The position numbers and the translations under genes were made by a program. Shown in pieces: positions 23,536-32,783 of a stretch of DNA of 62,584 bases. Within the stretch, counting starts at the first letter, position 1. Every line of letters begins with the position of its first letter. The notes beneath the pieces are model-generated. The model searched no databases. It was not told the origin of the DNA and saw only the letters and a program-made list of their open reading frames with translations. The DNA comes from Paracoccaceae bacterium (lineage in GTDB: Bacteria > Pseudomonadota > Alphaproteobacteria > Rhodobacterales > Rhodobacteraceae), in the NCBI GenBank assembly GCA_011620265.1, contig WOZM01000079.1, forward strand, positions 1-62,584, in the 5' to 3' direction.

Positions 23536-25980
23536 ATGTCCGGATTTCCGACGACGGCGCGCGTGGTCATCATCGGCGGCGGGGTGGTCGGCGTCTCGGC
23601 GCTTTATCACCTTGCGAAGGCGGGCTGGACGGATTGCGTGCTTCTGGAGAAGAACGAGCTCACGGCCGGCTCCACCTGGCACGCGGCGGGCAACGTGCCG
23701 ACCTTCTCGACCTCGTGGTCGATCATGAACATGCAGCGCTATTCGACCGAACTTTACGCGCGCCTCGGCGCCGAAGTCGATTACCCGATGAACTACCATG
23801 TCACCGGCTCGGTGCGGCTCGCCCATTCGAAGGAGCGGATGCAGGAGTTTCAGCGCGCCAGGGGGATGGGTCTCTATCAGGGCATGGCGCTCGATGTGCT
23901 CGGCGCGGATGAGATCAGGGGCAAGTATCCCTTCCTCGAAACCCACGGCCTCGCCGGCGCGCTCTACGATCCGGCCGATGGCGATATCGACCCCGCGCAG
24001 CTCACCCAGGCGCTCGCCAAGGGCGCCCGCGACATGGGTGCGACGATCCTGCGCTTCACCCCCGCGACCGGGGTGGACCGCGCGGGCAAGGAGTGGATCG
24101 TCCACACCGAAAAAGGCTCTATCCGGGCGGAATTCGTGGTGAACGCGGCAGGCTACTACGCCCGGATGGTCGGCGAATGGTTCAAGCCCTTCGGCGGCCG
24201 CACCGTGCCGATGATGGTGATGAGCCACCAGTACTTGCTGTCCGAGCCGATCGCCGAGATCGAGGCCTGGACCAGGGAAGTCGGCCACAAGCTGCCGCTT
24301 CTCCGCGACGTGGACAGCTCCTACTATCTCCGGCAGGAGAAGTCGGGCTTCAACCTCGGCCCCTATGAGCGCACCTGCCGCGCGCACTGGGTCACGCCCG
24401 AAGACCCGATGCCGGACGATTTCAGCTTTCAGCTCTACCCCGACGATCTCGACCGGCTCGAATGGTATATCGAGGACGCGATGGCCCGGGTACCGCTTCT
24501 GGGCTCGGCCGGCATCAGCCGGGTGATCAACGGGCCGATCCCCTATGCGCCGGACGGCAACCCCTTGATCGGGCCGATGCCGGGCGTTCCGAACGCGTTC
24601 GAGGCCTGCGTCCTCACCTTCGGCATCGCGCAGGGCGGCGGGGCGGGCAAGGTGCTGGCCGAATGGATCACCGAGGGCGCGACCGAATGGGACATGTGGT
24701 CCTGCGACCCGCGCCGCTTCACCGACTATACCGACCACGACTACTGCATCGCCAAGGGCAAGGAGGTCTATGGCCACGAATACGCCATGCACTTCCCCTG
24801 GCACCGCTGGCCGGCCGCGCCCGACCGCAAGCTCTCGCCCGTGCATGAGACGGTGAAGGCCCTCGGCGGGCAATTCGGTGCCTATAACGGATGGGAACGC
24901 GCGAACTGGTTCGCCAAGCCCGGCGATGATCTTTCCGAGGCGGCGACCCAGACCTGGAACCGCGCCGGCCCGTGGGAGCCGCGCATCCGCGAGGAAGCGC
25001 TCGCGGTGCGCGACGGGGTCGGCGTCCTCGACCTGCCGGGGTTCTCGCGGTTCCACCTTGCCGGGCCGGGTGCGGGCGAGTGGCTTCTCGGCCGGATCGC
25101 GGGGAACCTGCCCAAGCCGGGGCGGCTTGCGCTCGCCTATTTCCCCGACCATCGGGGCCGCATCCTCACCGAGATGTCGGTGGCCTGCAACGGCGCGGAC
25201 GATTTCACCCTGATCACCGCCGCCGTGGCGCAATGGCACGACTACGAATGGCTGGCGCGAACGCTGCCCGAGGGGGTCACGCTCAGAGACCGGACGAAGG
25301 ACCTGTCGACGCTGATCGTCACCGGCCCGAAATCGCGCGACCTCTTCGCGAGGATTTCGGATGCCGATCTGAGCCTGCCCTGGCTCAGCCACGAGATGTG
25401 GACGGTCGCCGGGCAGAGGGTCGTCCTCGCCCGCGTCTCCTTCGCCGGGGAACTGGGTTGGGAGGTCCATGCGCCGGTCGAGGCGATCCCGGCGGTCTAT
25501 GACGCGGTTCTGGCCGAGGGCGCCAAGCCCTTCGGCATGTGGGCGCTGAACTCCTTGCGGATCGAGAAGGGCTACCGCGCGTGGAAGGGCGATCTTTCCA
25601 CGGATTACTCGCTTCTCGAAGGCGGGCTGGAGCGATTCGTGAAGCTCGACAAGCCGCAGGATTTCCCCGGCAAGGCCGCCCTTCTGGCCGAGAGGCAGCG
25701 CGGCGTGAAGAAACGCTTCGTGACGCTGATCGTCGAGGCCGGCGAGGCGGACGCGCCTTCCATGTCGACGCTCTGGCGGGGGGGCCGCGTGGTGGGCGAG
25801 ACGACCTCCGGCGCCTGGGGCTACCGCGTCGGGGCGTCGATCGCGCTTGGCATGGTGCGGGCGGACCTGGCGGCGCCGGGGACGGAGCTTGAGGTCGAGA
25901 TCTACGGGATCCGCCACCGCGCCGTGGTGCAGGAGGACAGGCCGCTCTGGGATCCGGAGAATGCGCGGATCCGGGCGTGA
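23536..25980 (+). CDS. Dimethylglycine/sarcosine dehydrogenase-type flavoprotein (DAO + GCVT domains)
   Basis: The 814-residue protein starts at ATG 23536, which has GGGGGG four to five bases upstream; ATG 23524 has none. The N-terminal half is a DAO flavoprotein with VVIIGGGVVGVSALYHLAKAG and the covalent-FAD-region motif GSTWHAAG that is typical of this family. A FAO_M-type linker follows, then a C-terminal GCV_T/aminomethyltransferase fold (from about residue 480) ending with RIEKGYRAW and TSGAWGY. Such enzymes oxidise N-methyl groups and pass formaldehyde units to tetrahydrofolate. It shares the architecture of the next gene but differs throughout in sequence, so the two probably handle successive or different N-methylated substrates. 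Confidence 0.9.
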   Translation: MSGFPTTARVVIIGGGVVGVSALYHLAKAGWTDCVLLEKNELTAGSTWHAAGNVPTFSTSWSIMNMQRYSTELYARLGAEVDYPMNYHVTGSVRLAHSKERMQEFQRARGMGLYQGMALDVLGADEIRGKYPFLETHGLAGALYDPADGDIDPAQLTQALAKGARDMGATILRFTPATGVDRAGKEWIVHTEKGSIRAEFVVNAAGYYARMVGEWFKPFGGRTVPMMVMSHQYLLSEPIAEIEAWTREVGHKLPLLRDVDSSYYLRQEKSGFNLGPYERTCRAHWVTPEDPMPDDFSFQLYPDDLDRLEWYIEDAMARVPLLGSAGISRVINGPIPYAPDGNPLIGPMPGVPNAFEACVLTFGIAQGGGAGKVLAEWITEGATEWDMWSCDPRRFTDYTDHDYCIAKGKEVYGHEYAMHFPWHRWPAAPDRKLSPVHETVKALGGQFGAYNGWERANWFAKPGDDLSEAATQTWNRAGPWEPRIREEALAVRDGVGVLDLPGFSRFHLAGPGAGEWLLGRIAGNLPKPGRLALAYFPDHRGRILTEMSVACNGADDFTLITAAVAQWHDYEWLARTLPEGVTLRDRTKDLSTLIVTGPKSRDLFARISDADLSLPWLSHEMWTVAGQRVVLARVSFAGELGWEVHAPVEAIPAVYDAVLAEGAKPFGMWALNSLRIEKGYRAWKGDLSTDYSLLEGGLERFVKLDKPQDFPGKAALLAERQRGVKKRFVTLIVEAGEADAPSMSTLWRGGRVVGETTSGAWGYRVGASIALGMVRADLAAPGTELEVEIYGIRHRAVVQEDRPLWDPENARIRA

Positions 25981-25987
25981 GGCAAGG

Positions 25988-26040
25988 CCGGGGGTTTCAC
26001 CCCCGGACCCCCAGGATATTTTGAGCAAGATGAAGGGGCG
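25988..26040 (+). repeat. GC hairpin plus GATATTTTG-type tract, family copy
   Basis: CCGGGGG (25988-25994), loop TTTCA, CCCCCGG (26000-26006) make a 7-bp stem followed by ACCCCCAGGATATTTTG and then GCAAGATGAAG. Similar elements occur at 28497 and, diverged, at 12464. I recall this intergenic motif as widespread in Rhodobacteraceae. It may terminate transcription between the two flavoprotein genes or only attenuate it. Confidence 0.65.
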
Positions 26041-26045
26041 AAACA

Positions 26046-28490
26046 GTGTCTGACCTGCCTGAAAAAGTGAAATGCGTGATCATCGGCGGCGGCGTGGTCG
26101 GCTGTTCGGTCGCCTATCACCTGACCAGGCTCGGCTGGACGGATGTCGTGCTTCTGGAGCGCAAGCAACTGACCTGCGGCACGACATGGCATGCGGCGGG
26201 ACTGATCGGGCAATTGCGCGCCTCGGCCAACATGACCCGGCTCGCCAAGTATTCCGCCGATCTCTATCGCGGGCTCGAGGCGGAGACCGGGCTGGCGACG
26301 GGGATGAGGACCGTGGGCTCGGTCTCCGTCGCGCTGACCGAGGCGCGGAAGGAGGAGCTTTTCCGTTCCGCCTCGATGGCGCGGGGATTCGGCGTTCCGG
26401 TTGAGGAGCTGTCGCCGCCCGAGGTCAAGGAACGTTACCCGCATCTGAACATCGACGGCGTGAAGGCCGGGGTCTGGTTGCCGACCGACGGGCAGGGCGA
26501 CCCGGCGAATATCGCGCTGGCGCTCGCCAGGGGGGCGCGGCAGCGCGGGGCGCTGGTGGTGGAGGGGGTGAAGGTCACCGGCATCGCGGTCGAGGGGCGG
26601 CGGGCGACCAAGGTCGCCTGGGCGCGGGGCGGCGAGACGGGCGAGATCGCCGCGGATCACGTGGTCAATTGCGGCGGCATGTGGGGGCGTGAAGTGGGCC
26701 GGATGGCCGGGGTCAACGTGCCACTGCATGCCTGCGAACATTTCTACATCGTGACCGAGCCGATCCCCGGCCTCACGCAGATGCCGGTCCTGCGGGTGCC
26801 GGACGAATGCGCCTACTACAAGGAGGATGCCGGCAAGTATCTTCTGGGCGCCTTCGAGCCGGTGTCGAAGCCCTGGGGCATGGCGGGCATTCCCGAGGAT
26901 TTCTGCTTCGACCAGTTGCCCGAGGATTTCGACCATTTCGAGCCGATCCTCGAACGCGCGGTGAACCGGTTGCCGATGCTGGCATCGGCGGGGATCCACA
27001 CCTTCTTCAACGGGCCGGAGAGCTTCACCCCGGATGACGCCTACAACCTCGGCCAGTCGCTGGAGGTCGACAACTTCTGGGTCGCCGCCGGGTTCAACTC
27101 GATCGGCATCCAGTCGGCGGGGGGTGCCGGAATGGCGCTCGCCGAGTGGATGGAGACCGGCGAAAAGCCTTTCGACCTCGGCGATGTCGATGTGGGCCGC
27201 AATCAGCCCTTCCAGGGCAATCGGCACTACCTTTTCGAGCGCTCGAAAGAGACGCTCGGCCTGCTCTACGCCGATCATTTCCCCTATCGTCAGAAAGCCA
27301 CCGCGCGCGGCGTACGGCGGACGCCCTTCCAAGCGCATCTCGATGCCGAGGGCGCCGTCTTCGGCGAGATCGGCGGCTGGGAACGGGCGAACTGGTTCGC
27401 GGCGCCGGGGCAGGCGCGGGACTATGAATACGGCTGGGGCCGGCAGAACTGGTTCGGCAATACAGCGGCCGAGCACAAGGCCGTCCGCAGCAATGTCGGC
27501 ATGTACGACATGTCCTCTTTCGGCAAGATCAGGGTCGAGGGACGCGACGCGGAGGCATATCTCAACCACGTTTCCGGCGCCGACATGTCGGTTCCGGCAG
27601 GCAAGATCGTCTACACCCAGTTCCTGAACGCGAAAGCCGGGATCGAGGCGGACGTGACCGTCACACGGCTTTCAGAGACCGCCTATCTGGTGGTGACCCC
27701 GGCCATGACCCGTCTGAAGGATCAGGTCTGGATGCGGCGGCATATCGGCGATTTCAGCGTGATCCTGACCGACGTGACCGCCGCCGAGGGCGTGCTCGCC
27801 GTGATGGGGCCGAATGCGCGGACGCTGATGCGGAAGGTCAGCCCCGACGATTTCTCGAACGAGGCGAACCCCTTCGGCACCGCGCAGGAGATCGAGATCG
27901 GAATGGGACTCGCGCGGGTCCATCGCGTGTCCTACGTGGGCGAGCTCGGCTGGGAGGTCTATGTGTCTTCCGACATGTGCGGCCATGTCTTCGAGACGCT
28001 CCGCGAGGCCGGGCGCGACATGGATCTGAAGCTCTGCGGCATGCACATGATGGATTGCTGCCGGATCGAGAAGGCGTTCCGCCATTTCGGTCACGACATC
28101 ACCTGCGAGGATCATGTGCTCGAAGCCGGGCTCGGCTTCGCGGTGAAGACCGCGAAGCCTGCCTTCATCGGGCGCGACGCCGTGTTGCGCAAGAAGGAGG
28201 CCGGGCTGGAGAGGCGCCTGGTGCAGTTCCGGCTCTCCGATCCCGAGGTGATGGTCTATCACAACGAACCGCTGATCCGCGACGGCCGGATCGTCGGCCA
28301 CCTGACATCGGGCGCCTATGGCCACCATCTCGGCGCGGCGATCGGCATGGGCTATGTGCCCTGCAAGGGCGAGAGCGCGGGCGATGTGCTGGCCTCGGAA
28401 TACGAGGTCGAGATCGCCGGGCGGCGGGTCAAGGCGGAGGCGTCGCTTCAGCCGCTCTATGACCCGAAATCGGACCGCGTGCGGATGTGA
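26046..28490 (+). CDS. Dimethylglycine dehydrogenase-type flavoprotein (DAO + GCVT domains), second paralogue
   Basis: The 814-residue protein starts at GTG 26046. It has CVIIGGGVVGCSVAYHLTR, the CGTTWHAAGLIG segment near the flavin-attachment region, and NQPFQGNRHYLFERSKETLG in the linker. The C-terminal GCVT folate domain contains YTQFLNAKAGIEADVTVTRL and YVGELGWEVY. This is closer than the preceding gene to classical dimethylglycine dehydrogenases. The reaction would yield a demethylated amine and 5,10-methylene-THF. A GC hairpin element separates it from the previous gene. Substrate preference between dimethylglycine, sarcosine and other N-methyl amino acids cannot be read from sequence. 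Confidence 0.9.
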   Translation: MSDLPEKVKCVIIGGGVVGCSVAYHLTRLGWTDVVLLERKQLTCGTTWHAAGLIGQLRASANMTRLAKYSADLYRGLEAETGLATGMRTVGSVSVALTEARKEELFRSASMARGFGVPVEELSPPEVKERYPHLNIDGVKAGVWLPTDGQGDPANIALALARGARQRGALVVEGVKVTGIAVEGRRATKVAWARGGETGEIAADHVVNCGGMWGREVGRMAGVNVPLHACEHFYIVTEPIPGLTQMPVLRVPDECAYYKEDAGKYLLGAFEPVSKPWGMAGIPEDFCFDQLPEDFDHFEPILERAVNRLPMLASAGIHTFFNGPESFTPDDAYNLGQSLEVDNFWVAAGFNSIGIQSAGGAGMALAEWMETGEKPFDLGDVDVGRNQPFQGNRHYLFERSKETLGLLYADHFPYRQKATARGVRRTPFQAHLDAEGAVFGEIGGWERANWFAAPGQARDYEYGWGRQNWFGNTAAEHKAVRSNVGMYDMSSFGKIRVEGRDAEAYLNHVSGADMSVPAGKIVYTQFLNAKAGIEADVTVTRLSETAYLVVTPAMTRLKDQVWMRRHIGDFSVILTDVTAAEGVLAVMGPNARTLMRKVSPDDFSNEANPFGTAQEIEIGMGLARVHRVSYVGELGWEVYVSSDMCGHVFETLREAGRDMDLKLCGMHMMDCCRIEKAFRHFGHDITCEDHVLEAGLGFAVKTAKPAFIGRDAVLRKKEAGLERRLVQFRLSDPEVMVYHNEPLIRDGRIVGHLTSGAYGHHLGAAIGMGYVPCKGESAGDVLASEYEVEIAGRRVKAEASLQPLYDPKSDRVRM

Positions 28491-28496
28491 CGGCGC

Positions 28497-28552
28497 CCGG
28501 GGGCGGTCTGCCCCCGGACCCCCGAAGGTATTTGCGAACAGAAGAAGCCAGA
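28497..28552 (+). repeat. GC hairpin plus GTATTTG tract, family copy
   Basis: CCGGGGGC (28497-28504), loop GGTCT, GCCCCCGG (28510-28517) make an 8-bp stem followed by ACCCCCGAAGGTATTTGCG and an AGAAGAAG segment. Position, stem and tail match the element at 25988. It lies between the second flavoprotein gene and the MttB-like gene. Confidence 0.65.
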
Positions 28553-28573
28553 GGCGTTCAGGGAGTGACGGCA

Positions 28574-30127
28574 ATGTCTGAGAATGCGCTGAATTGCGGG
28601 CCGCGGCGGGCGGCACGGGGGGGCGGACGTGCCGCACGGGTGGCGCTGCGGTCGGCGCCGCTGGCCGAGAACCTGCGCCCGGTCCGCGCCGGGTTGCCGG
28701 GTGGGCAGTACAAGCCCCTGACCGAGGCCGGGGTGGCGAAGATCCATGCCGCCGCCCTCGATGCGCTCGAGGTGATCGGGCTCAGCCAGGCGCCGGCCTC
28801 GGGGGTGGAGATCATGATCGGCGCCGGGGCGATCCACGGCGATGACGGGCGGCTCCGGTTTCCCCGCGCTCTGGTCGAGGACATGCTGGCCGTCGCGGCA
28901 CGCGACATCACGCTGCATGGCCGCGATCCGAAGCACGACCTGCATCTGAGCGGGACCAAGGTGCATTTCGGGACCGCCGGCGCCGCGGTCCATATCGTCG
29001 ACCTGCAGACCAACACCTACCGCGATTCGACCGCGCAGGACCTTTTCGACGCGGCGCGGATCACCCATCACCTCGACAACGTGCACTTCTTCCAGCGCGC
29101 GATGGTCTGCCGCGACGTGCTCGACAATCTGGAGATGGACCTCAACACGCTCTATGCCTGCTGCGCGGGGACGTCGAAGCATGTCGGCACCTCGTTCAGC
29201 GATCCGAGCCATGTGGAACCGTGCTTCGACATGATCCACCGCATCGCGGGGGGCGAGGCGGCGTGGCGGGGGCGGCCCTTCATCTCGAACTCCAACTGCT
29301 TCGTCGTGCCGCCGATGAAATTCGCCGAGGAAAGCTGCGTGACGATGGAGAAGTGCATCCGCGGCGGCATGCCGGTGCTGCTTCTCAGTGCCGGGCAGGC
29401 GGGGGCGACGGCGCCGGCGCCCATCGCGCTCGCCATCGTGCAGGCCATGGCGGAATGCCTGGCGGGCGTCGTCTATGTGAATGCGATGAAGCCGGGCCAT
29501 CCGGCGATCTTCGGCACCTGGCCCTTCGTCAGCGACTTGCGCACCGGTGCGATGTCGGGCGGCTCGGCCGAGCAGGCGCTGCTGACCGCCGGCTGCGCGC
29601 AGATGCACCGGTTCTACAACCTGCCGGGCGGGGCGGCCGCGGGGATCTCCGACAGCAAGCTGCCCGACATGCAGGCCGGCTGGGAACAGGCGATCACCAA
29701 TACGCTTGCGGGGCTTTCGGGCCTGAACATGGTCTACGAGGCTGTCGGCATGCATGCCTCGCTTCTCGGCTTCTGCCTCGAATCGCTGGTGCTCGGCGAC
29801 GATATCCTCGGCCAGGTCCTGCGCACGGTGCGCGGCATCGACGTGACCGAGGAGTCGACCTCGATCGAGGCGATGAAGGCGGTCTGCCTCGGCGGGCCGG
29901 GGCATTACCTCGGCTCCGACCAGACGCTGGCGCTGATGCAGACCGAATACATCTATCCCGCCCTTGGCAACCGGATGAGCCCGAAGGAATGGGTGGAGGC
30001 GGGGCGGCCGATGCTTCTGGACCGCGCCATCGCGCGCAAGAACGACATTCTCGCCAAGGCCGGGATGCAGGTGGACCCGCAGATCGATGCAGCGATCAGG
30101 GCCGACTACAACATCTATTTCCGGTGA
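28574..30127 (+). CDS. Trimethylamine methyltransferase (MttB) superfamily protein, non-pyrrolysine type
   Basis: The protein has 517 residues from ATG 28574. It has the MttB-family TIM-barrel pattern: LRFPRALVEDML, HFGTAGAAVHIVDL, FISNSNCFVVPP, GGMPVLLLSAGQAGATAPAP, GGSAEQALLTAGCAQMHRFY and GGPGHYLGSDQTLALMQ. No in-frame TAG interrupts it, so it lacks pyrrolysine and belongs with MtgB-like enzymes that demethylate quaternary amines such as glycine betaine. No corrinoid protein or corrinoid reductase gene is visible nearby, so the methyl acceptor is unclear. It sits after two N-methyl-oxidising flavoproteins, which supports a substrate with a trimethylammonium group (inference). Confidence 0.85.
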   Translation: MSENALNCGPRRAARGGGRAARVALRSAPLAENLRPVRAGLPGGQYKPLTEAGVAKIHAAALDALEVIGLSQAPASGVEIMIGAGAIHGDDGRLRFPRALVEDMLAVAARDITLHGRDPKHDLHLSGTKVHFGTAGAAVHIVDLQTNTYRDSTAQDLFDAARITHHLDNVHFFQRAMVCRDVLDNLEMDLNTLYACCAGTSKHVGTSFSDPSHVEPCFDMIHRIAGGEAAWRGRPFISNSNCFVVPPMKFAEESCVTMEKCIRGGMPVLLLSAGQAGATAPAPIALAIVQAMAECLAGVVYVNAMKPGHPAIFGTWPFVSDLRTGAMSGGSAEQALLTAGCAQMHRFYNLPGGAAAGISDSKLPDMQAGWEQAITNTLAGLSGLNMVYEAVGMHASLLGFCLESLVLGDDILGQVLRTVRGIDVTEESTSIEAMKAVCLGGPGHYLGSDQTLALMQTEYIYPALGNRMSPKEWVEAGRPMLLDRAIARKNDILAKAGMQVDPQIDAAIRADYNIYFR

Positions 30128-30154
30128 AATAGAGCCTGTTTCCGGAGAGTTTCG

Positions 30155-31054
30155 ATGCATTACGGCTATATCGGCCTTGGCAATCTCGGCGCCAATTGCG
30201 CGGCCTGCCTTCTGAAGGCGGGCTTCGCGGTGACGGTCCACGACCTCGACCCGAAACTGGCCGAACGGCTGGTCGCGATGGGCGCGACCTGGGCCGAAAG
30301 CGCGGCCCGGCTTGCGGCCTCGGTCGATCACGTCATCACCTGCCTGCCTTCACCTGCGGTCTCGGAAAAGGTGCTGCGCTCGATCCTGCCGGCGATGAAG
30401 CCCGGCGCGACCTGGATCGAAATGTCGACGCTTTGCCGCGACGACGTCCTCGCGCTCGCCAAGGTCGCGGGCGAGGCCGGCGTGCGGATGCTGGAACTGC
30501 CGGTGACGGGCGGAGTGCATCTGGCCGCGCAGGGCAGGATCACCATGCTGCCGGGCGGCGACAAGGACCTCGTCGATCTGCACTGGAAGGCGTTCGAGGC
30601 GATGGGCGACCGCATCTTCCACATGGGGCCGCTGGGATCGTCCTCGATCATCAAGGTCATCACCAACATGCTGGCATTCATCCATCTGAAGGCGACATCC
30701 GAGGCGCTGATGCTCGCCAAGCGCGGCGGGCTCGACCTCGGGCAGGCCTGGCACGCCATCGCCGCCTCCTCCGGCAATTCCTTCGTGCACGAGACGGAAG
30801 GGGCGCTGATCCTCAACGGTTCCTACGACATCGCCTTTTCCCTCGACCTCGCGCTCAAGGATCTCGGCTTCGCGCTCGGCTTCGGCAAGGAATTCGGTGT
30901 GCCGCTTGAGCTCGCCTCGATGACCAACCAGACCTATGTCGCCGCGAAGGCCGCCTATGGCGGCGAGGCGCAGTCGCCGATGATCGCGAAGCTTCTGGAG
31001 GACCTTCTCGGCACCGATCTCAGGGCGCCCGGCTTCCCGGCGCGGCTGGAATAG
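30155..31054 (+). CDS. NAD(P)-dependent beta-hydroxyacid dehydrogenase family protein
   Basis: The 299-residue protein has the N-terminal Rossmann motif GYIGLGNLGANCAACL, the substrate-binding ELPVTGGVHLAAQGRITMLPGG, and the catalytic lysine in SSIIKVITNML with the following N. The C-terminal all-helical domain contains DLALKDLGFALG, as in 3-hydroxyisobutyrate, tartronate-semialdehyde and related dehydrogenases. GGAGAG precedes the ATG. It follows the MttB homologue by 27 bp. The hydroxy acid or imine acted on here is not deducible; some members are imine reductases. Confidence 0.86.
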   Translation: MHYGYIGLGNLGANCAACLLKAGFAVTVHDLDPKLAERLVAMGATWAESAARLAASVDHVITCLPSPAVSEKVLRSILPAMKPGATWIEMSTLCRDDVLALAKVAGEAGVRMLELPVTGGVHLAAQGRITMLPGGDKDLVDLHWKAFEAMGDRIFHMGPLGSSSIIKVITNMLAFIHLKATSEALMLAKRGGLDLGQAWHAIAASSGNSFVHETEGALILNGSYDIAFSLDLALKDLGFALGFGKEFGVPLELASMTNQTYVAAKAAYGGEAQSPMIAKLLEDLLGTDLRAPGFPARLE

Positions 31055-31139
31055 TCGCTTTGCGACCTGTTCGGTCGCGGATCTGGCGGAATCCGGCGGT
31101 TTCCCGTGGAAATGAGGGCGGGGGAGACAGGGGACGGCG

Positions 31140-32783
31140 GTGAACGGGGCGGAATTCGACTATATCATCGTGGGCGCGGGATCGGCGGGTTGCGTCCTGG
31201 CCGAGCGGCTGTCGGCGAACGGGCGGCACCGGGTGCTGGTGATCGAGGCCGGCGGCACCGACCGGCGGTTCTATGTGAATTTGCCTCTTGGCTACGGCAA
31301 GCTCTTCCACGATCCCGCCGTCAACTGGCTTTACCAGACCGAACCCGATCCGGGGCTTGCCGGCAACCGCGATCACTGGCCCAGGGGGAAGATCCTCGGC
31401 GGGTCGAGCGCGATCAACGCGATGGTCTGGATCCGTGGCCACCGGAGCGATTACGACGACTGGGAAGCGATCGCCGGGCCGGACTGGAGTTGGGACAAGG
31501 TCCGCGACGCCTACCGCGCCATCGAGGACAACGAGGCCGGCGGCGACGCCTGGCGGGGCAAGGGCGGGCCGCTCTTCATCTCGGCCAACCGGAGCGACCT
31601 CCATCCGCTGTGCGAGACGTTCATCCGCTCAACCGAGGCGGCGGGCTTGCCGCGGAACGAGGATTTCAACGGCGCCGAGCAGGAGGGCGTCGGCATCTAC
31701 CAGATGACGATCCGCAACGCCCGCCGCAACTCCGCCGCACGGGCCTTCCTGCGCCCGGCGATGAAGCGGCCGAACGTGACCGTGATGACCCATGCACAGG
31801 TGACGCGGGTGATCTTCGAGGGGCGCCGGGCGGTCGGGGTCGAATACCGGAGGAACGGCGTTTCGGGCCGGATCAGAGCCGCATCCGAGGTCATCCTCTC
31901 CGGTGGCGCGATCAACTCGCCGCAGCTCCTGATGCTCTCGGGGATCGGACCCGCCGCGCATCTGAAGGAGTTCGGGCTGGAGGTCGTCGCCGACCGTGCC
32001 CATGTCGGGCAAAACCTCAACGACCATCAGGGGCTGAACTACACCTGGGCCATGAAGGTGCCGACCTACAACGACATCCTGCGCCCGTGGTGGGGCAAGG
32101 TCGCGGTCGGGATGAAGTATTTTCTGACCGGCAGGGGACCTCTGGCGAAGTCGATCAACCATGGCGGCGGCTTCTTCCGCACCGCGCCGGACCTGCCGCG
32201 CCCCAACATGCAGCTCTATTTCCAGGCCTTCTCGACCCTCGTTCCGCGCGTCGGCGAGCGGCCGATTCTGACGCCCGACCCGTTCTCGGGCCTCTCCATC
32301 GGGCTGTCGAACTGCCGTCCGACCAGCCGGGGCGAGATCACCCTGAAAAGCGCCGATCCCGTCGCGCATCCGAAGATCGTCGCGAACGCCTATTCGACCG
32401 ATCACGACATCCAGGAGATGCTGGCGGCGGTCAGGTTCCTGCGCCGCATCGCCGCGATGGACCCGATCCGCTCGCTCATCGCCGAGGAGTTGCGGCCGGG
32501 GCCGGCGATGCAGAGCGACGACGACCTCATCGCCGATATCCGGGCGCGGTCCGGCACGGTCTATCATCCGTCCTGCACCGCGCGGATGGGGCGGGACGCG
32601 GCGACCTCGGTCGTCGGGCCCGATCTGAAGGTCCACGGGGTCGAGGGTCTGAGGGTCTGCGACGCTTCGGTCTTTCCAACGCTGATCGGCGGCAATACCA
32701 ATGCGCCGAGCATTCTGGTCGGCTGGATGGGGGCGGAGCGCATCCTCGCGGACGCGCACTATGGCGTTTCGGGTTTACATTGA
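31140..32783 (+). CDS. GMC-family FAD oxidoreductase (choline/alcohol dehydrogenase type)
   Basis: The 547-residue product starts at GTG 31140 after GGGGAGACAGGGGAC. It has the GMC motifs IIVGAGSAGCVLAERL, WPRGKILGGSSAINAM (GMC signature 1) and SGGAINSPQLLMLSGIG (signature 2). The catalytic pair region is HPSCTARMG and LIGGNTNAPSILVGWMGAER. This group oxidises alcohols to aldehydes, for example choline to betaine aldehyde. The last residues, GVSGLH and the stop, are encoded inside a palindromic repeat that begins at 32764, so the natural C-terminus was probably altered by insertion of the repeat. Confidence 0.9.
   Translation: MNGAEFDYIIVGAGSAGCVLAERLSANGRHRVLVIEAGGTDRRFYVNLPLGYGKLFHDPAVNWLYQTEPDPGLAGNRDHWPRGKILGGSSAINAMVWIRGHRSDYDDWEAIAGPDWSWDKVRDAYRAIEDNEAGGDAWRGKGGPLFISANRSDLHPLCETFIRSTEAAGLPRNEDFNGAEQEGVGIYQMTIRNARRNSAARAFLRPAMKRPNVTVMTHAQVTRVIFEGRRAVGVEYRRNGVSGRIRAASEVILSGGAINSPQLLMLSGIGPAAHLKEFGLEVVADRAHVGQNLNDHQGLNYTWAMKVPTYNDILRPWWGKVAVGMKYFLTGRGPLAKSINHGGGFFRTAPDLPRPNMQLYFQAFSTLVPRVGERPILTPDPFSGLSIGLSNCRPTSRGEITLKSADPVAHPKIVANAYSTDHDIQEMLAAVRFLRRIAAMDPIRSLIAEELRPGPAMQSDDDLIADIRARSGTVYHPSCTARMGRDAATSVVGPDLKVHGVEGLRVCDASVFPTLIGGNTNAPSILVGWMGAERILADAHYGVSGLH

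Noticed and set aside
28574-30127. Pyrrolysine-containing trimethylamine methyltransferase
   Set aside because: There is no in-frame TAG in the coding region and the gene reads to a normal length; it fits the non-pyrrolysine branch.
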